Below, piece after piece: positions 44,535 to 54,304 of a stretch of DNA of 64,000 nucleotides (its first letter is position 1; every line of letters begins with the position of its first letter). The stretch spans positions 75,138,998 through 75,202,997 of the forward strand of contig NC_083579.1 in the NCBI RefSeq assembly GCF_027579695.1. The letters are read 5' to 3'. Below the pieces are notes generated by a model. That model was given only the letters and a program-made list of their open reading frames with translations. It was not told the DNA's origin and searched no databases. Position numbers and translations under genes: made by a program. The stretch comes from Neoarius graeffei (Eukaryota; Chordata; Actinopteri; Siluriformes; Ariidae).

Positions 44535-45284
44535 CCTTTATCTTATGTTGTTTCACAACACATGTTCTGACAGGAGGACTGTCTTTGGATCCGGCATAGC
44601 TACTAGTAGACCCCCTCCGGAATACTGGCAGTGTTGCCAGATTGGGAGGAATCCCGCCCAGTTGGGCGGTTTCAAGTGCATTTTGGTGGGTTTTGAACAT
44701 ATTTTGGGCTGGAAAACGTCAGCAGTATCTGGCCATCAATGCGTGTCCGTGTCAGTGGGAAGGCACGGCCACGCTGCGACGCGCACCAATTCGTGAACAT
44801 GTCGTGAACTACTCGTGAACTAGACGTGAGCTGTTCGTGAACTATTCGTGGCAGTTCGTGACAGTCGTGGCATGGCGCGCACTTCCACGCACTGGCACGC
44901 ATCCTCCCGCATGCCAGATACTGCTGACGTTTTCCAGCCCAAAATATGTTCAAAACCCACCAAAATGCACTTGAAACCGCTCAACTGGGCGGGAAACCTC
45001 CCAATCTGGCAACACTGTGTAGGCACTGCTGATGGTAGCAGCACACGTTTGTGCTGAACTGCACACCCAAGAGATTCTTTTAAGCTGGGAAGGGTGTCAA
45101 AACAATCCAAATCGAAGTGTTCAGAGCACAGGACGGATGTTGGTGAGGGCTCCCACTTGTCACGAGTGCGCCTGACTTGCTTCACCCACTTCGCATGCAG
45201 CTCGGGATCTCTGGGAAACTTGAATAAACTTACCCCATCCTTGTAGGTTTTGGAGCAAAAGCCGGCAACACAACGCGAAGGCAT
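44535..45284 (-). pseudogene. THAP-domain transposase N-terminus, split by a MITE
   Basis: From ATG at 45284 the peptide starts MPSRCVAGFCSKTYKDG. Cys5, Cys10, Cys53 and His56 give the C2CH zinc site (C-x4-C...C-x2-H), Trp33 and FKFPRDPE match the THAP fold, and the domain runs to AVPT at residues 86-89, where THAP domains end in AVPTIF. Exactly after Thr89 (45018) a MITE begins. Beyond the MITE (below 44629) the frame resumes with VFRRGSTSSYAGS and reaches a splice donor (AAAG, gtacgt) near 44535. THAP binds DNA, here probably the element's ends. No catalytic domain remains. A host THAP gene is less likely given the surrounding TTAA-flanked inverted termini. Confidence 0.75.
44629..45017. 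mobile_element. hAT-type MITE with CAGTGTTGCCAGAT termini (long)
   Basis: The arms 44629-44740 and about 44910-45017 are inverted repeats of about 110 bp (CAGTGTTGCCAGATTGGG). The middle repeats gtgaact and cgtgaac motifs. No clear 8-bp duplication is seen, although the short relative at 52707 has one. Confidence 0.8.
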
Positions 45285-45583
45285 AATAACTAATATATAA
45301 TAATGTATAATAATAATACTAATAATGACAAACTGAACACCTGTCGCATCAACAACAAACTGGTAAGTTAGGAGGAAGGTTCTTTCGCTGACGTCATATA
45401 GCTCCTCCTCCTCCTTCGTCTCCTGGGTGCTGCAGCCCCGTCAAATTTGCCTAAATAGCCGCGTTTTTTATCATAACTTGTAAAATAGGCGCCTTCGTGA
45501 ATTAATATATGGATCATCGGGAATTACTTTTTATGTTATAAAGCATCACCAAAGATGTCAAAAACGTGTCATCAGCACTTTAA

Positions 45584-45745
45584 GTTGGTTTGCCAACTGA
45601 CAAAAAACCCAAAAGAAGAAGAAAATGGCGGAGCGTATTAATGAACCAACCGAGGATGAAACAAAACTTTACTTGGAAACGAAACCCCAAAAAATACAAA
45701 AGAAAAGCAACAAAATATGGAATGAAAGCATTTCATGGTAAGAAC
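45584..45745 (+). pseudogene. Family Z first exon (possibly Crypton-like)
   Basis: After ttggtttgccaactgac, ATG at 45625 opens MAERINEPTEDETKLYLE. Past an apparent frameshift it continues KATKYGMKAFHGK to a donor (atggtaagaac). The inverted relative at 53230-53370 reads MAQRFAQPTEDEIKTLLK, also followed by an A run and the same donor. Short acidic starts followed by a KKATKYGMK-like stretch resemble the N-terminal region of fish Crypton/KIAA1958-type recombinase proteins, but this is from memory of the pattern only. No recombinase domain is present in the window, so only the shared exon is secure. Confidence 0.4.
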
Positions 45746-45794
45746 ATATCTATCTTTTTTTTTGGTTATTTTTCAAGAATTATTATTATTACTT

Positions 45795-46011
45795 CCACGC
45801 AGACTTCCTCTGCCTGCTTGACTGCACGAAGCGAGCGATTTCATGCACATTATTTGCTTTAATCCCCTCAAATTAAATAACTTCCCAGTCACAGAATGGC
45901 CTGATATATATTTTTAAAGAGATTGCAGAAATAAACATATCACAATGACCAAATTTCAGAGGGAACTAAATTTCGCCGATTTTACGAAATCAAAAGGCCA
46001 TCTAGCTTTAA
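45795..46011. repeat. Right end of family X
   Basis: cttgactgcacgaagcgagc through gatcacaatgaccaaatttc-type sequence to aaaaggccatctagct matches 27000-27196, and TTAA follows at 46008-46011. Only the right end is present. Confidence 0.75.
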
Positions 46012-46069
46012 GCTATTTTTGGTCTACAGCATTTCTTTACATGCCTTTGCTTGCCCTCTAAACTAAGAA

Positions 46070-46930
46070 AAGGGATTTGTTTTTTGATGTACTGTAGTTT
46101 GTTTGCAATCACGTGACTATGATGTGTGAAATTCAGATGGAGGGCAGGAAGTACTGCAAAAATGATAGGAAACTGGCTACAAAAAAAAAAAGTATAAATA
46201 CAGCACAGATATTGTTAAAAATGATAAAACTCAGGTCTGTCGGATGTGATCCATACAAAATGGGGGGGGGAAAAAAGCAATTTTTCCCACAACTTGCTCA
46301 GTTACTCAATTTGTAACTGTTTGTGTATGGTGATAGCTAGCTAACATCGCTAAAAACAAGTCTCCCAATAGTTAGCTAGCTAGCTATCTCCTGGACAATA
46401 ACATTGACAAAAAATACAGACCAGGGTGGTGATATCACTGGAAACATAGCTTGCTACATCTGCGATATTATCACGTTGCAAGGTTTCATAGTTTAACAAA
46501 CTAGCTATCTCATGGTAGCTAGTCAGCTAGCTAACTATAACTATGAATAATCACGAGGCTGGTCTGTATTTATGGTCAGTTTTAGCTAGCTGTGTAGGCA
46601 GCAAAATGACTTTAGCTGGATTTTTCATAAAGTGGTTACTACGTACACCATTGGGTTTGTTTAAAACTTATCCTCTGTGTGTACGACTATATTCAGGACT
46701 TGAAAGTAGTCCTTGTTTTTAACTCGATTTTGATTTGATTGGTTGGAGCAACTGTAAACTGTGCAAACCATTGGCATTGCTGCAGTGTTAGTGGTTGTTG
46801 CCAACTTGCCTCAGAACCTGCCTTCAGTTGCCTGGCCTCCATCTGGAGAATGTGCCAGTTTGTGACGTCCTATGCGAAGAACCTGTTTTCAACTTGGTAA
46901 GCACTTCATTGTGATCAAACAACTACAAAC
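46070..46930 (+). pseudogene. Unrecognised repeat-gene remnant
   Basis: 46128-46316 reads MEGRKYCKNDRKLATKKK ... KMGGGKKQFFPQLAQLLNL before TAA. 46795-46900 has an acceptor (attgctgcag), then an interrupted frame with CLQLPGLHLENVPVCDVLC and EEPVFNL, then a donor (gtaagc). The second segment loosely resembles exons of multi-copy SWIM/YqaJ-type genes carried by fish transposons. Identification is weak. Many gctagc repeats lie between (46330-46590). Confidence 0.25.
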
Positions 46931-47013
46931 AGAAGCATTTTTTTAATATGTAAAATCTAATTCTCATAATTCTGTTTAGTGTAAATATGCAGGTGATTAT
47001 CAGAAATCACGGG

Positions 47014-47860
47014 GAAGCCATGGCGTAATGGCTAGAGAAACAGCTTTGGGACCAAATGGGTGCTTGTTCGATTCCCTGGACCAGCAGGACTGGCTTAAAG
47101 GAGAACTAAAGGCAGTTTTTTTTTTAATCAAAATTCTATTTATCTCATTTTATTAAATATCGGAATGCATTTTTGATCGCTATCTTGTCGCTGCTATAGC
47201 AAGTTATGAGTGTTTTGAAATATGCTCTGTAATATATCAGTCCGTATGTCAAAGCAATGGCCGTAAACGAGATTCGCTGAGACCTGTGCGAGACATCGTA
47301 GGACGGAAGTAAAACGTACAGCGGAAATCAAAGTGACCGACATCTGCCAATGTTGTCAAAAGACGCGCGCGCCCTCTTTCGAATGCTGACGTGATCAAGC
47401 CGGAAGTTTTGTTTGTTTTGATAGCAATCAGGAAAGTTTGAAAAAAGTAGGCAGTAATCGTCATTTAAACTCGTTTTTGTGCAATACTTCGTTTGGAAAA
47501 CAGTTTTCAAAATGGCGGCACTGACACCTGGCTGACACTTCACGTTTCGAAGTCTCGCACAAGTCTCGTGAAGATCGCGCGGATAAGCGACGCCTGCCGT
47601 GGACCAAACGAACTAAATTCAACACGGCTAAAAACCGAATAGGCCGATAAGTATAATATTTAATTGCAATTAGTTGCCAATACGAGTCACGATATAAGGT
47701 TACTAAAACTGAAAGCGTAATTGAATAACACGTTAATGAAAAAATAAAGCAAGTTTAAAAATGACTTCAGTTCTTCTTTAAGTGCCTTTGAGCAAGGCGC
47801 CTAAGTCCCAACCGCTTCGGCAAGAGTGGTGGTGTACCTTGTGTCTGATTAGCCAATGAA
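47014..47860 (+). repeat. SINE-C, split by a TTAA MITE
   Basis: Head ggcgtaatggctagagaaac with B-box-like gttcgattccctgg. It stops at ggactggc (47094) and resumes at 47778 with ttaagtgcctttgagcaagg. The fragment at 8281-8425 shows the unbroken order. Confidence 0.75.
47099..47777. mobile_element. TTAA-flanked MITE (family M), copy 1
   Basis: Ends AGGAGAACTAAAGGCA and, inverted, AGAAGAACTGAAGTCA. TTAA at 47095-47098 and 47778-47781. It contains ttttcaaaatggcggcactg and several CpG-rich patches. Copy 2 (57932-59190) lies in the opposite orientation. Confidence 0.85.
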
Positions 47861-48230
47861 AAACTGATGATGAAGTTATCAGTTTGGGCATTGAACCTGA
47901 CCAACTGAACTGTTCAATGTAAATATTTAGATGATTTATAGAAAATCGTGCATGCTGATTGGTCGAGACTATTTCTTTATAATCACCTCGAGTGAGTCAG
48001 CAAAACGGCGGCTAATTGCTGTCACCGTAAGCGAGGAGGAATTTCAAATGGTGAAAGAAAATTCTGTTCCTAAAATAGAAGCACTAAAGATGCTACGAAG
48101 TTTGGTCTAAAACTATTGTGATTTATTTAATCGATTTCAAAACAAAGTATTTTACGTGACTTGGTGTAGATAGTCTGTGCCGCGCCGTTGTTACATTTGC
48201 ATGCTGCTTTTGAAGTAAATTATTTTTAAT
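47861..48230. other. No recognised gene
   Basis: Unique sequence between SINE-C and a SINE-A; nothing identified. Confidence 0.5.
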
Positions 48231-48242
48231 ACATTTTAAAAT

Positions 48243-48615
48243 GGGCGGCACGGTGGTGTAGTGGTTAGCGCTGTCGCCTCACAGCAAGAAGGTCCGGGTT
48301 TGAGCCCCGTGGCCGGCGAGGGCCTTTCTGTGTGGAGTTTGCATGTTCTCCCCGTGTCCGCGTGGGTTTCCTCCGGGTGCTCCGGTTTCCCCCACAGTCC
48401 AAAGACATGCAGGTTAGGTTAACTGGTGACTCTAAATTGAGCGTAGGTGTGAATGTGAGTGTGAATGGTTGTCTGTGTCTATGTGTCAGCCCTGTGATGA
48501 CCTGGCGACTTGTCCAGGGTGTACCCCGCCTTTCGCCTGTAGTCAGCTGGGATAGGCTCCAGCTTGCCTGCGACCCTGTAGAACAGGATAAAGCGGCTAC
48601 AGATGATCAGATGAG
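48243..48615 (+). repeat. SINE-A copy
   Basis: Exact 12-bp duplication acattttaaaat (48231-48242; 48616-48627). Confidence 0.9.
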
Positions 48616-48627
48616 ACATTTTAAAAT

Positions 48628-49992
48628 AATCACCTGTGTATTTATACTAAAGCTATTACCCACCTCAGGCTCAGTGAATATTGGTGAATAATAACCTTGA
48701 CTTCTTCGTCTCGGCTATTATTCACCGATCTTCACATCGCGTTCGGCGAATAATTGTTAATTATATCTTGGAAACGTTGCTGATTAGTTGGGAAGGTTAT
48801 AAAAGAAAAGCCAATGGACGCTTGCCCTGCTTCAAGCTTGACCCCATGGCTTAGGCTAACAAAAACAATTATGTTATCTGGAGTCCAGGGTCATGCCAAG
48901 AATGGAGGAGAGTTGACTGAGGTCACGTGTGTGTGTGTGTGTGTGTGTATCAGACATGGCCCAGTGGACATGAATGAAGTCTTTGCCAATGACTAGCTCT
49001 GTAATCTGTAAATAATTTGTGGGAGTGTATCACGCACATAACACATGCACTGCTGTGATCCCACATGCCAACTTTTACCCCTGGCAGCGAATCGGAAGGT
49101 GTTGAGAGGAGTGTGTGAAATTAATTAAACATGTTCAAACATAGACATCATTGCTCTTACTCATACTTACTTGCTTTCTCTTGCTTTTCCCTTTGCAAAG
49201 CAGACGTGCTTTGTGTTTACTATCTACCTTCCTGTGTTTGTGTGGGTCAGTGCACTCCAGTCATTACTGAGAAACCCATTTCTAATGGCTTTGTGACTCG
49301 CTGGCTAGCAAGAGGGCTGAGAATATAAATTCCAGATTCTCAGATTTCCTCCGGGGTTGACCTGACAAACATTAAACCTTCCCATGGACAGCGGTCTGAC
49401 CTTGCAAAGAAAGAAAGAACGGTTTATATTGTTCACATTTGCAGCATATGGTCTATGATGTCAAAATGAATGACGATAAAACTATATAATCTGAATGTTC
49501 GAGACAATGTCAAGCTGGTGTATGATATTTCGACGTTGCTGGGAAACTGGTTAAAGTGTCATGAAGCTTGTGAATAACTGGCAGGGCTTCGCACTGAAAA
49601 TGAGTGTGTTCATTGTGCTGTGAATCACAGGCCTCGATCCTACTGGCACGCAACTCGCAATTTATGAAAAGTTTGCTTTTACGCAGGAGGAAAAGGATGG
49701 GACTTTCTAGCCAGTGATCATTTCCATGTTGGCTAAGGAGTGGATCGTAAGAAGTGAATCAAAGCATGAAGAATCTAACCGCCATATCCTGTCCCAGAGG
49801 GAAAACGTTATTAGTAAAGATTGAAAAGGAAATATTAAGATCAACCCTGTGTTAACTAAATGTCGACAGTTTGCTGTGATTAATCACACTTGGTCAGACG
49901 GTGATGGTACTGTGTAGCTTGCAGGGAAGTAGAAAACATCTCTGTTTGTCAAGTTGATAGCTCTTTGTAGACAAGCGTTCGTTGTTTTATTG
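48628..49992. other. No recognised gene; (GT)n
   Basis: (GT)n at about 48926-48948. The remainder looks unique and could be host intronic sequence. Confidence 0.5.
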
Positions 49993-50343
49993 CTTTATAT
50001 CAGGCGTTTTCAAAGTGTGGGAGAGTCAGCCCCCCCTCAGAGAGCAAATAAATAACAGCGCCCCCCCCTTACAATTTTTGTTGTTGCTATACTTAATGTT
50101 CCATTCGTATTTAAAAAAAAAAATGGTTGTTGTATAGCCTAGTAAACTAGACCCACCCGCCTAGCGGCCAAAAATATTTTTGCCTACGAGTGGGTCTAGC
50201 CTCACACCATATCAACAAAACACCCCGGGCATCAAATCGTGCCCGCCAATCACAACGCAAGGTTTTTGTTTGGATTCTTTGGGCGGGCTTTTGCAGGAGT
50301 GACGACGAGGCTGCGCGACGCTGGAGAAAGCGCAACAGGAAAG

Positions 50344-50589
50344 ATGGCTACGGCTAGTGAACAGCGCTAGTTTGACTCCGCTTTGGAATCAGTTTTAGAA
50401 GAATTAGACTTGGAGTTTTCGTTGAAACATGAGCAGGAAGAGGCTCTCCGCTCATTCCTTTTCAAGAAGGACGTTTTCGCTGTTTTGCCGACCGGCTATG
50501 GCAAAAGTCTGATCTACCAGCTGGCTCCGCTCGTAGCCAAAAGGATGGGGTTAGTTTGTGCAGTACGAAGAATTAATAAACAGCTTTGA
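50344..50589 (+). pseudogene. RecQ-like helicase N-terminal exon carried by family H
   Basis: ATG at 50344 starts MATASEQR, followed by an in-frame TAG. The frame is open again from Met50383: LEEELDLEFSLKHEQ-type sequence (EFSLKHEQEEALRSF, the RecQ motif 0 Gln region), then KKDVFAVLPTGYGKSLIYQL, whose TGYGKS is the Walker A (motif I) ATP-binding loop, then APLVAKRMG. A donor-like gttagt follows, so this is one exon of an SF2 DNA helicase that would unwind DNA using ATP. Motifs Ia to VI and DEAH are absent. The homologous segment in family H copy 2 shows that the helicase belongs to the element, not to a host gene hit by chance. Confidence 0.7.
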
Positions 50590-50717
50590 AACATTACTTT
50601 TTGATTGTTTCTTATTTTCCCGTTATTTTAAATTTAAGGGAAATTATTTCACCAAACACCACTAAATAAAAACTCTCAAACAGTTTAAGCAAACCCTTGA
50701 AAAAAAAAAAGTGTATG

Positions 50718-51454
50718 TTAAAGGAACAGTCCACCGTACTTCCATAATGAAATATGCTCTTATCTGAATTGAGACGAGCTGCTCCGTACCTCTCCGAGCT
50801 TTGCGCGACCTCCCAGTCAGTCAGACGCAGTCAGACGCGCTGTCACTCCTGTTAGCAATGTAGCTAGGCTCAGCATGGCCAATGGTATTTTTTGGGGCTG
50901 TAGTTAGATGCGACCAAACTCTTGCGCGTTTTTCCTGTTTACATAGGTTTATATGACCAGTGACATGAAACAAGTTCAGTTACACAAATTGAAACATGGC
51001 GATTTTCTATGCTATGGAAAGTGCGCACTATAATGACAAGTGTACTAACACCTTCTGCGCGCTTCGGCAGCGCATTGATACGGAGCTCAGATATCAATGC
51101 GCTGCCGAAGCGCGCAGAAGGTGTTAGTACGCCTGTCATTATAGTGCGCACTTTCCATAGCATAGAAAATCGCCACGTTTCAATTTGTGTAACTGAACTT
51201 GTTTCATATCACTGGTCATATAAACCTATGTAAACAGGAAAAACGCGGAAGAGTTTGGTCGCATCTAACTACAGCCCCAAAAAATACCATTGGCCATACT
51301 GAGCCTAGCTACATTGCTAACAGGAGTGACAGCGCGTCTGACTGCGTCTGACTGACTGGGAGGTCGCGCAAAGCTCGGAGAGGTACGGAGCAGCTCGTCT
51401 CAATTCAGATAAGAGCATATTTCATTATGGAAATACGGTGGACTGTTCCTTTAA
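50718..51454. mobile_element. 737-bp near-perfect palindromic (foldback) element
   Basis: Arms of about 363 bp (50718-51080 and 51091-51454) are almost perfect reverse complements around a loop of about 10 nt (cggagctcag). Ends read TTAAAGGAACAGTCCACCGT at both sides. gtatg flanks both ends (50713-50717; 51455-51459), a candidate 5-bp duplication. It lies inside family H copy 1. Confidence 0.9.
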
Positions 51455-51957
51455 GTATGTGGTACAGACTCCAAACTTGTGGTCATTATCTCCAAACTTC
51501 TTAATATCTAGAACTTGTTAATTAATACGCATTTTGAAAAATTATTTATTTCAAGGCCTCCCCCACTGCTTTCTGTCGCTCTGACTACTTCACAGTCACT
51601 GTTGTGCTGATTGGTCAGAGCGTTGGCCTATACGCACAGAGACAGTTTGAAAGACAGCGGGTTGTTCCTCCCACACCCTTCGGAAATGTCTACGAGCGAG
51701 GCCAGACTAAATATTCACATTTAGTCTGGCTTGCCAGGCTAGTTGTTGTACACATTTTTATTTTTTTCTTTTACACATTTTAAACATCTGTGCTTTTCTT
51801 TTTAAAACATCTTGTTTTACACATTTTAAACATCTCATAGCATTGTTAGCTAGCACCTCTTGGCAGACAACACACTGTGGCAGTGGAGCATCTTCAGATC
51901 CAGTCCATGAAAATCCAAACTTTAAATAATCGTGGTCATACTTCCTTCTTTTTTCAG

Positions 51958-52985
51958 TCCCCCCAGGATTCCGCGGGCCTTTTTTGTGATTGTTGCGGGC
52001 TAAAATGTCTGATGTTGCGGGGGGTTTTCCAAAAAATTGCGATGAAAGTTGCGGTGTTTTTTAGGTTTTTATTGTGATTACATTGCGGGAGGAAGTGAAA
52101 GTTGCGAGAAATTGTTGCGATTTTCTCTTTTTGTGATTAAAATTGAGTGATATGTTAAATATTAAGTTATTACTGAAAAACTATTGATTTAAAAAAACAG
52201 ACACTGAGAAATGGTCCTATAAACAACTTTACCAATATAAAAGATTACCAGGACTACAAAAATGCAGAAAAATAGGCTTTACTTATCCAAATGCACCTGT
52301 TGGTTCAAAAGTTAAAGTGCAGAGAACCTCACAGCACAACATGAAGTTACCTTGAAATATAATATAAATGCCTCAGCTTTCATGTAAGAAAACAAACTAT
52401 TAATACTAGTTCTGTGTGCAGGCAGTCTCTCCTGAAGACTAAATTAAACAATAATTATAAACTAATAAAATAAATGGCTCAGGCTTCATAGAAGAAAAAA
52501 AACAATTTGAACAGAATCTCTCAGTATGATGCTGAAGCTGCCTAAACAATGGAAAATAAAATACCATTTTGGCAAAAATGTTGACATCCATTAATTTCTT
52601 GTATTAAGTAAAAAAATAATGTAAAGTGCACACAGTCCTTCACTGTAAACATAACACACTTTCAGTAACAGAATTTAAGCCTACATAAACACTGACTCAC
52701 ACATGCAGTGTTGCCAAATACTGCTGACGTTTTCCAGTCCAAAATATGTTCAAAATCCGCCAAAATGCACTTAAAACCGCCCAATCTGGCAACACTGCGC
52801 GCATGCTGCTTCTCTTGAACGTATACACGGAAGTAAGGCGGAAGGTAGTTTGTCGACGTCACCTCAAGACGACGCCAACGATTGGTCAAATTTGCAGGAA
52901 GGTTGCGGTGATTGGATATACTTGCAACACCGCCCTGAATTCGCGGGGATTGGTTGAATCGCAACATCGCGAAATCCTGGAGGGT
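51958..52985. mobile_element. DNA repeat with CCCCAGGATT / CTCCAGGATTTCGCG ends
   Basis: Left CCCCCCAGGATTCCGCG and inverted right CCCTCCAGGATTTCGCG. TTGCGR-type motifs cluster near both ends. It splits the BED exon of the hAT. Limits are within a few bases. The target duplication is unclear and the superfamily unknown. Confidence 0.65.
52707..52797. mobile_element. Short hAT-type MITE, 91 bp
   Basis: CAGTGTTGCC at both ends (inverted); nearly only the two arms of the MITE at 44629-45017. Flanks cacacatg and cgcgcatg match except for two A/G differences, consistent with an 8-bp duplication after CpG decay. Confidence 0.8.
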
Positions 52986-53229
52986 CTGGTTTTTTGCTTG
53001 GCCCAGACTCTGTCTCCTCACTCACTGTAGCTTTAGATACTAAAAATCGATCCATTTTGTCTCTGGTAAAGGCTAGCTGAAGTTCGCTAAATGTCCGCAA
53101 TAGTAACTTATTCTGGTTTATTTTTCCTCACGTTGCCCCCCCCCCCCCCCCCCCCAGAAGAACTCTGGCACCCCCCAGGGGAGGTGCGCCCCACACTTTG
53201 AAAAGCCCTGCTTTATATGAAACGCCTTA

Positions 53230-53480
53230 CCATTCAAAAGACACGTTCTTACCATCAAATACTTTCATTCCATATTTTGTTGCTTTTTTAATTTTTTTTT
53301 TTGGTGTTTTTGTTTTTGAGTAGAGTTTTTATTTCATCCTCGGTTGGCTGAGCAAAACGCTGCGCCATTTTGTTTTTCTGTACTTGCAGTATATGAGTTG
53401 ATAGCCGAGTAGTAGAGTAGCCAATCAGAGCGCACGATTGCTCATATCCAGTGAATGTGGATAGGGTAAAGGAAAATAAC
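53230..53480 (-). pseudogene. Family Z leader and first exon, second copy
   Basis: The minus strand has the ggatatgagcaatcg leader, an inverted CCAAT box (gattggctactctactactc), then ATG at 53369 with MAQRFAQPTEDEIKTLLKNK, an expanded A run that breaks the frame, and the same atggtaagaac donor as at 45745. See 45584 for the tentative family. The conserved leader suggests a promoter carried by the element. Confidence 0.45.
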
Positions 53481-53720
53481 CAGTGATGAGGTGCTGTGAT
53501 GCTGTTACCACCCTGCAGTTGATGATGATTATTATTATTATTATTATTATATAGCACATTCCAAATGCTTTACGTTCATGCTTACATTTTTGTGCATGAT
53601 GTCATACTACTTATCTGTCTATGGTGACATTTCAATGTTGGAGAATGTCTGTCTGTGAAACAAGATGGTTCCTGTTATCGCTTATGTTGTAGCAGATGTA
53701 ATCGGTCATTCCTCCACCAG

Positions 53721-53722
<2 letters not shown>

Positions 53723-53760
<38 letters not shown>
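53723..53760. repeat. (CT)n microsatellite
   Basis: About 19 CT units ending in cacacacatg. Confidence 0.95.
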
Positions 53761-53767
<7 letters not shown>

Positions 53768-54151
53768 TGCATAAGAAGACAAAAAAACCTCCTCAGTCCT
53801 TAGATCTTCCCATGTTGGAAAACTTCTTGACCTCTGAAAGCACTGACGCTCGAGAGTCCTTTCATGAGCATAAAGGTTTTGTTTTTCTCTGAAAAGATGA
53901 TCAACTGTGAGCTACTGCTCACTTACGTATCCCCCGCTCTTGCTTATATCAGAACGCAAGCATTCGAAGGAATAGGACACTTATTATGAATGTTGACTTC
54001 AACAAATAATGAACCCTGAAACAAGTAAGTAAAGAGCCGCGTCTCTCCCCAGGGATTTCAAACAGCATCCTGGTAAACTGTCATTTTGAAATAGCATTCT
54101 GCTTCTTGAAATGGCATCAAAATCCAACATAATGTTTCGTAAATACATTCA

Positions 54152-54292
54152 GTTGGTAAACAGGAAGTCGATGTGGGACAGACCTGAAAATGGTATACAC
54201 GGTATAGAACCCCAAGCTGAAGCTCAGTACCAAATACCAAGCCGTTGTGATTTGTAGTTGCTGAGAAAAGTGTTACGAAAATTTAGTAAATC
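54152..54292 (+). repeat. Interspersed repeat R, copy 1
   Basis: aaacaggaagtcgatgtggg through ttgctgagaaaagtgttacg is shared with 56403-56535. The LINE fragment at 54305 follows. Confidence 0.7.
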
Positions 54293-54304
54293 CACACTAT
54301 ATGT

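Larger units (their letters stand above)
43933..45579 (-). mobile_element. Kolobok-like DNA transposon, TTAA target, THAP gene
   Basis: Termini AGTGCTGATGACA are exact inverted repeats, flanked by TTAA (43929-43932; 45580-45583). TTAA duplication combined with a THAP-domain coding region fits the Kolobok superfamily; piggyBac shares the TTAA site but lacks THAP. Length is 1647 bp including a nested MITE, so it is internally deleted. A CRE-like tgacgtca lies at 45390, upstream of the THAP start. Confidence 0.75.
50135..51741 (+). mobile_element. Helicase-bearing DNA element (family H), copy 1
   Basis: Termini TAGCCTAGTAAACTAGAC and, inverted, TAGCCTGGCAAGCCAGAC. Exact 9-bp duplication gttgttgta (50126-50134; 51742-51750). 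Without the nested palindrome the element is about 865 bp. It carries a RecQ-like helicase segment. The superfamily is not clear: 9-bp sites occur in MULE-type elements, but no transposase is present to decide. Confidence 0.75.
51841..53055 (-). pseudogene. hAT (ZBED5-like) transposase N-terminus, split
   Basis: ATG at 53055 opens MDRFLVSKATVSEETESGPS, a typical start for Charlie-type transposases. It is cut at about 52985 by another repeat. Beyond that repeat (51841-51965) the BED-finger region continues: KKRRKYDHDYLKFGFSWTGS and LPQCVVCQEVLANNAM, where C-x2-C is the finger's first pair. The His pair and the RNase H-like catalytic domain are missing through an internal deletion before 51750. 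It is a decayed DNA-binding N-terminus. Confidence 0.75.
50001..53210 (-). mobile_element. hAT (Charlie/ZBED-like) element hosting further insertions
   Basis: Termini CAGGCGTTTTCAAAGTGTGG and, inverted, CAGGGCTTTTCAAAGTGTGG. Exact 8-bp duplication ctttatat (49993-50000; 53211-53218). C/G homopolymers lie near both ends (53134-53155 is a C run). It contains the helicase-bearing element (50135-51741) and a second repeat (about 51958-52985). Confidence 0.9.

Noticed and set aside
44820-45284. 154-codon THAP protein as predicted by the continuous frame
   Set aside because: After residue 89 the frame runs into an inserted MITE, so the last 65 residues are not original protein.
50939-51233. Identical 74-codon frames on both strands
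   Set aside because: They are mirror images produced by the palindrome at 50718-51454, not genes.
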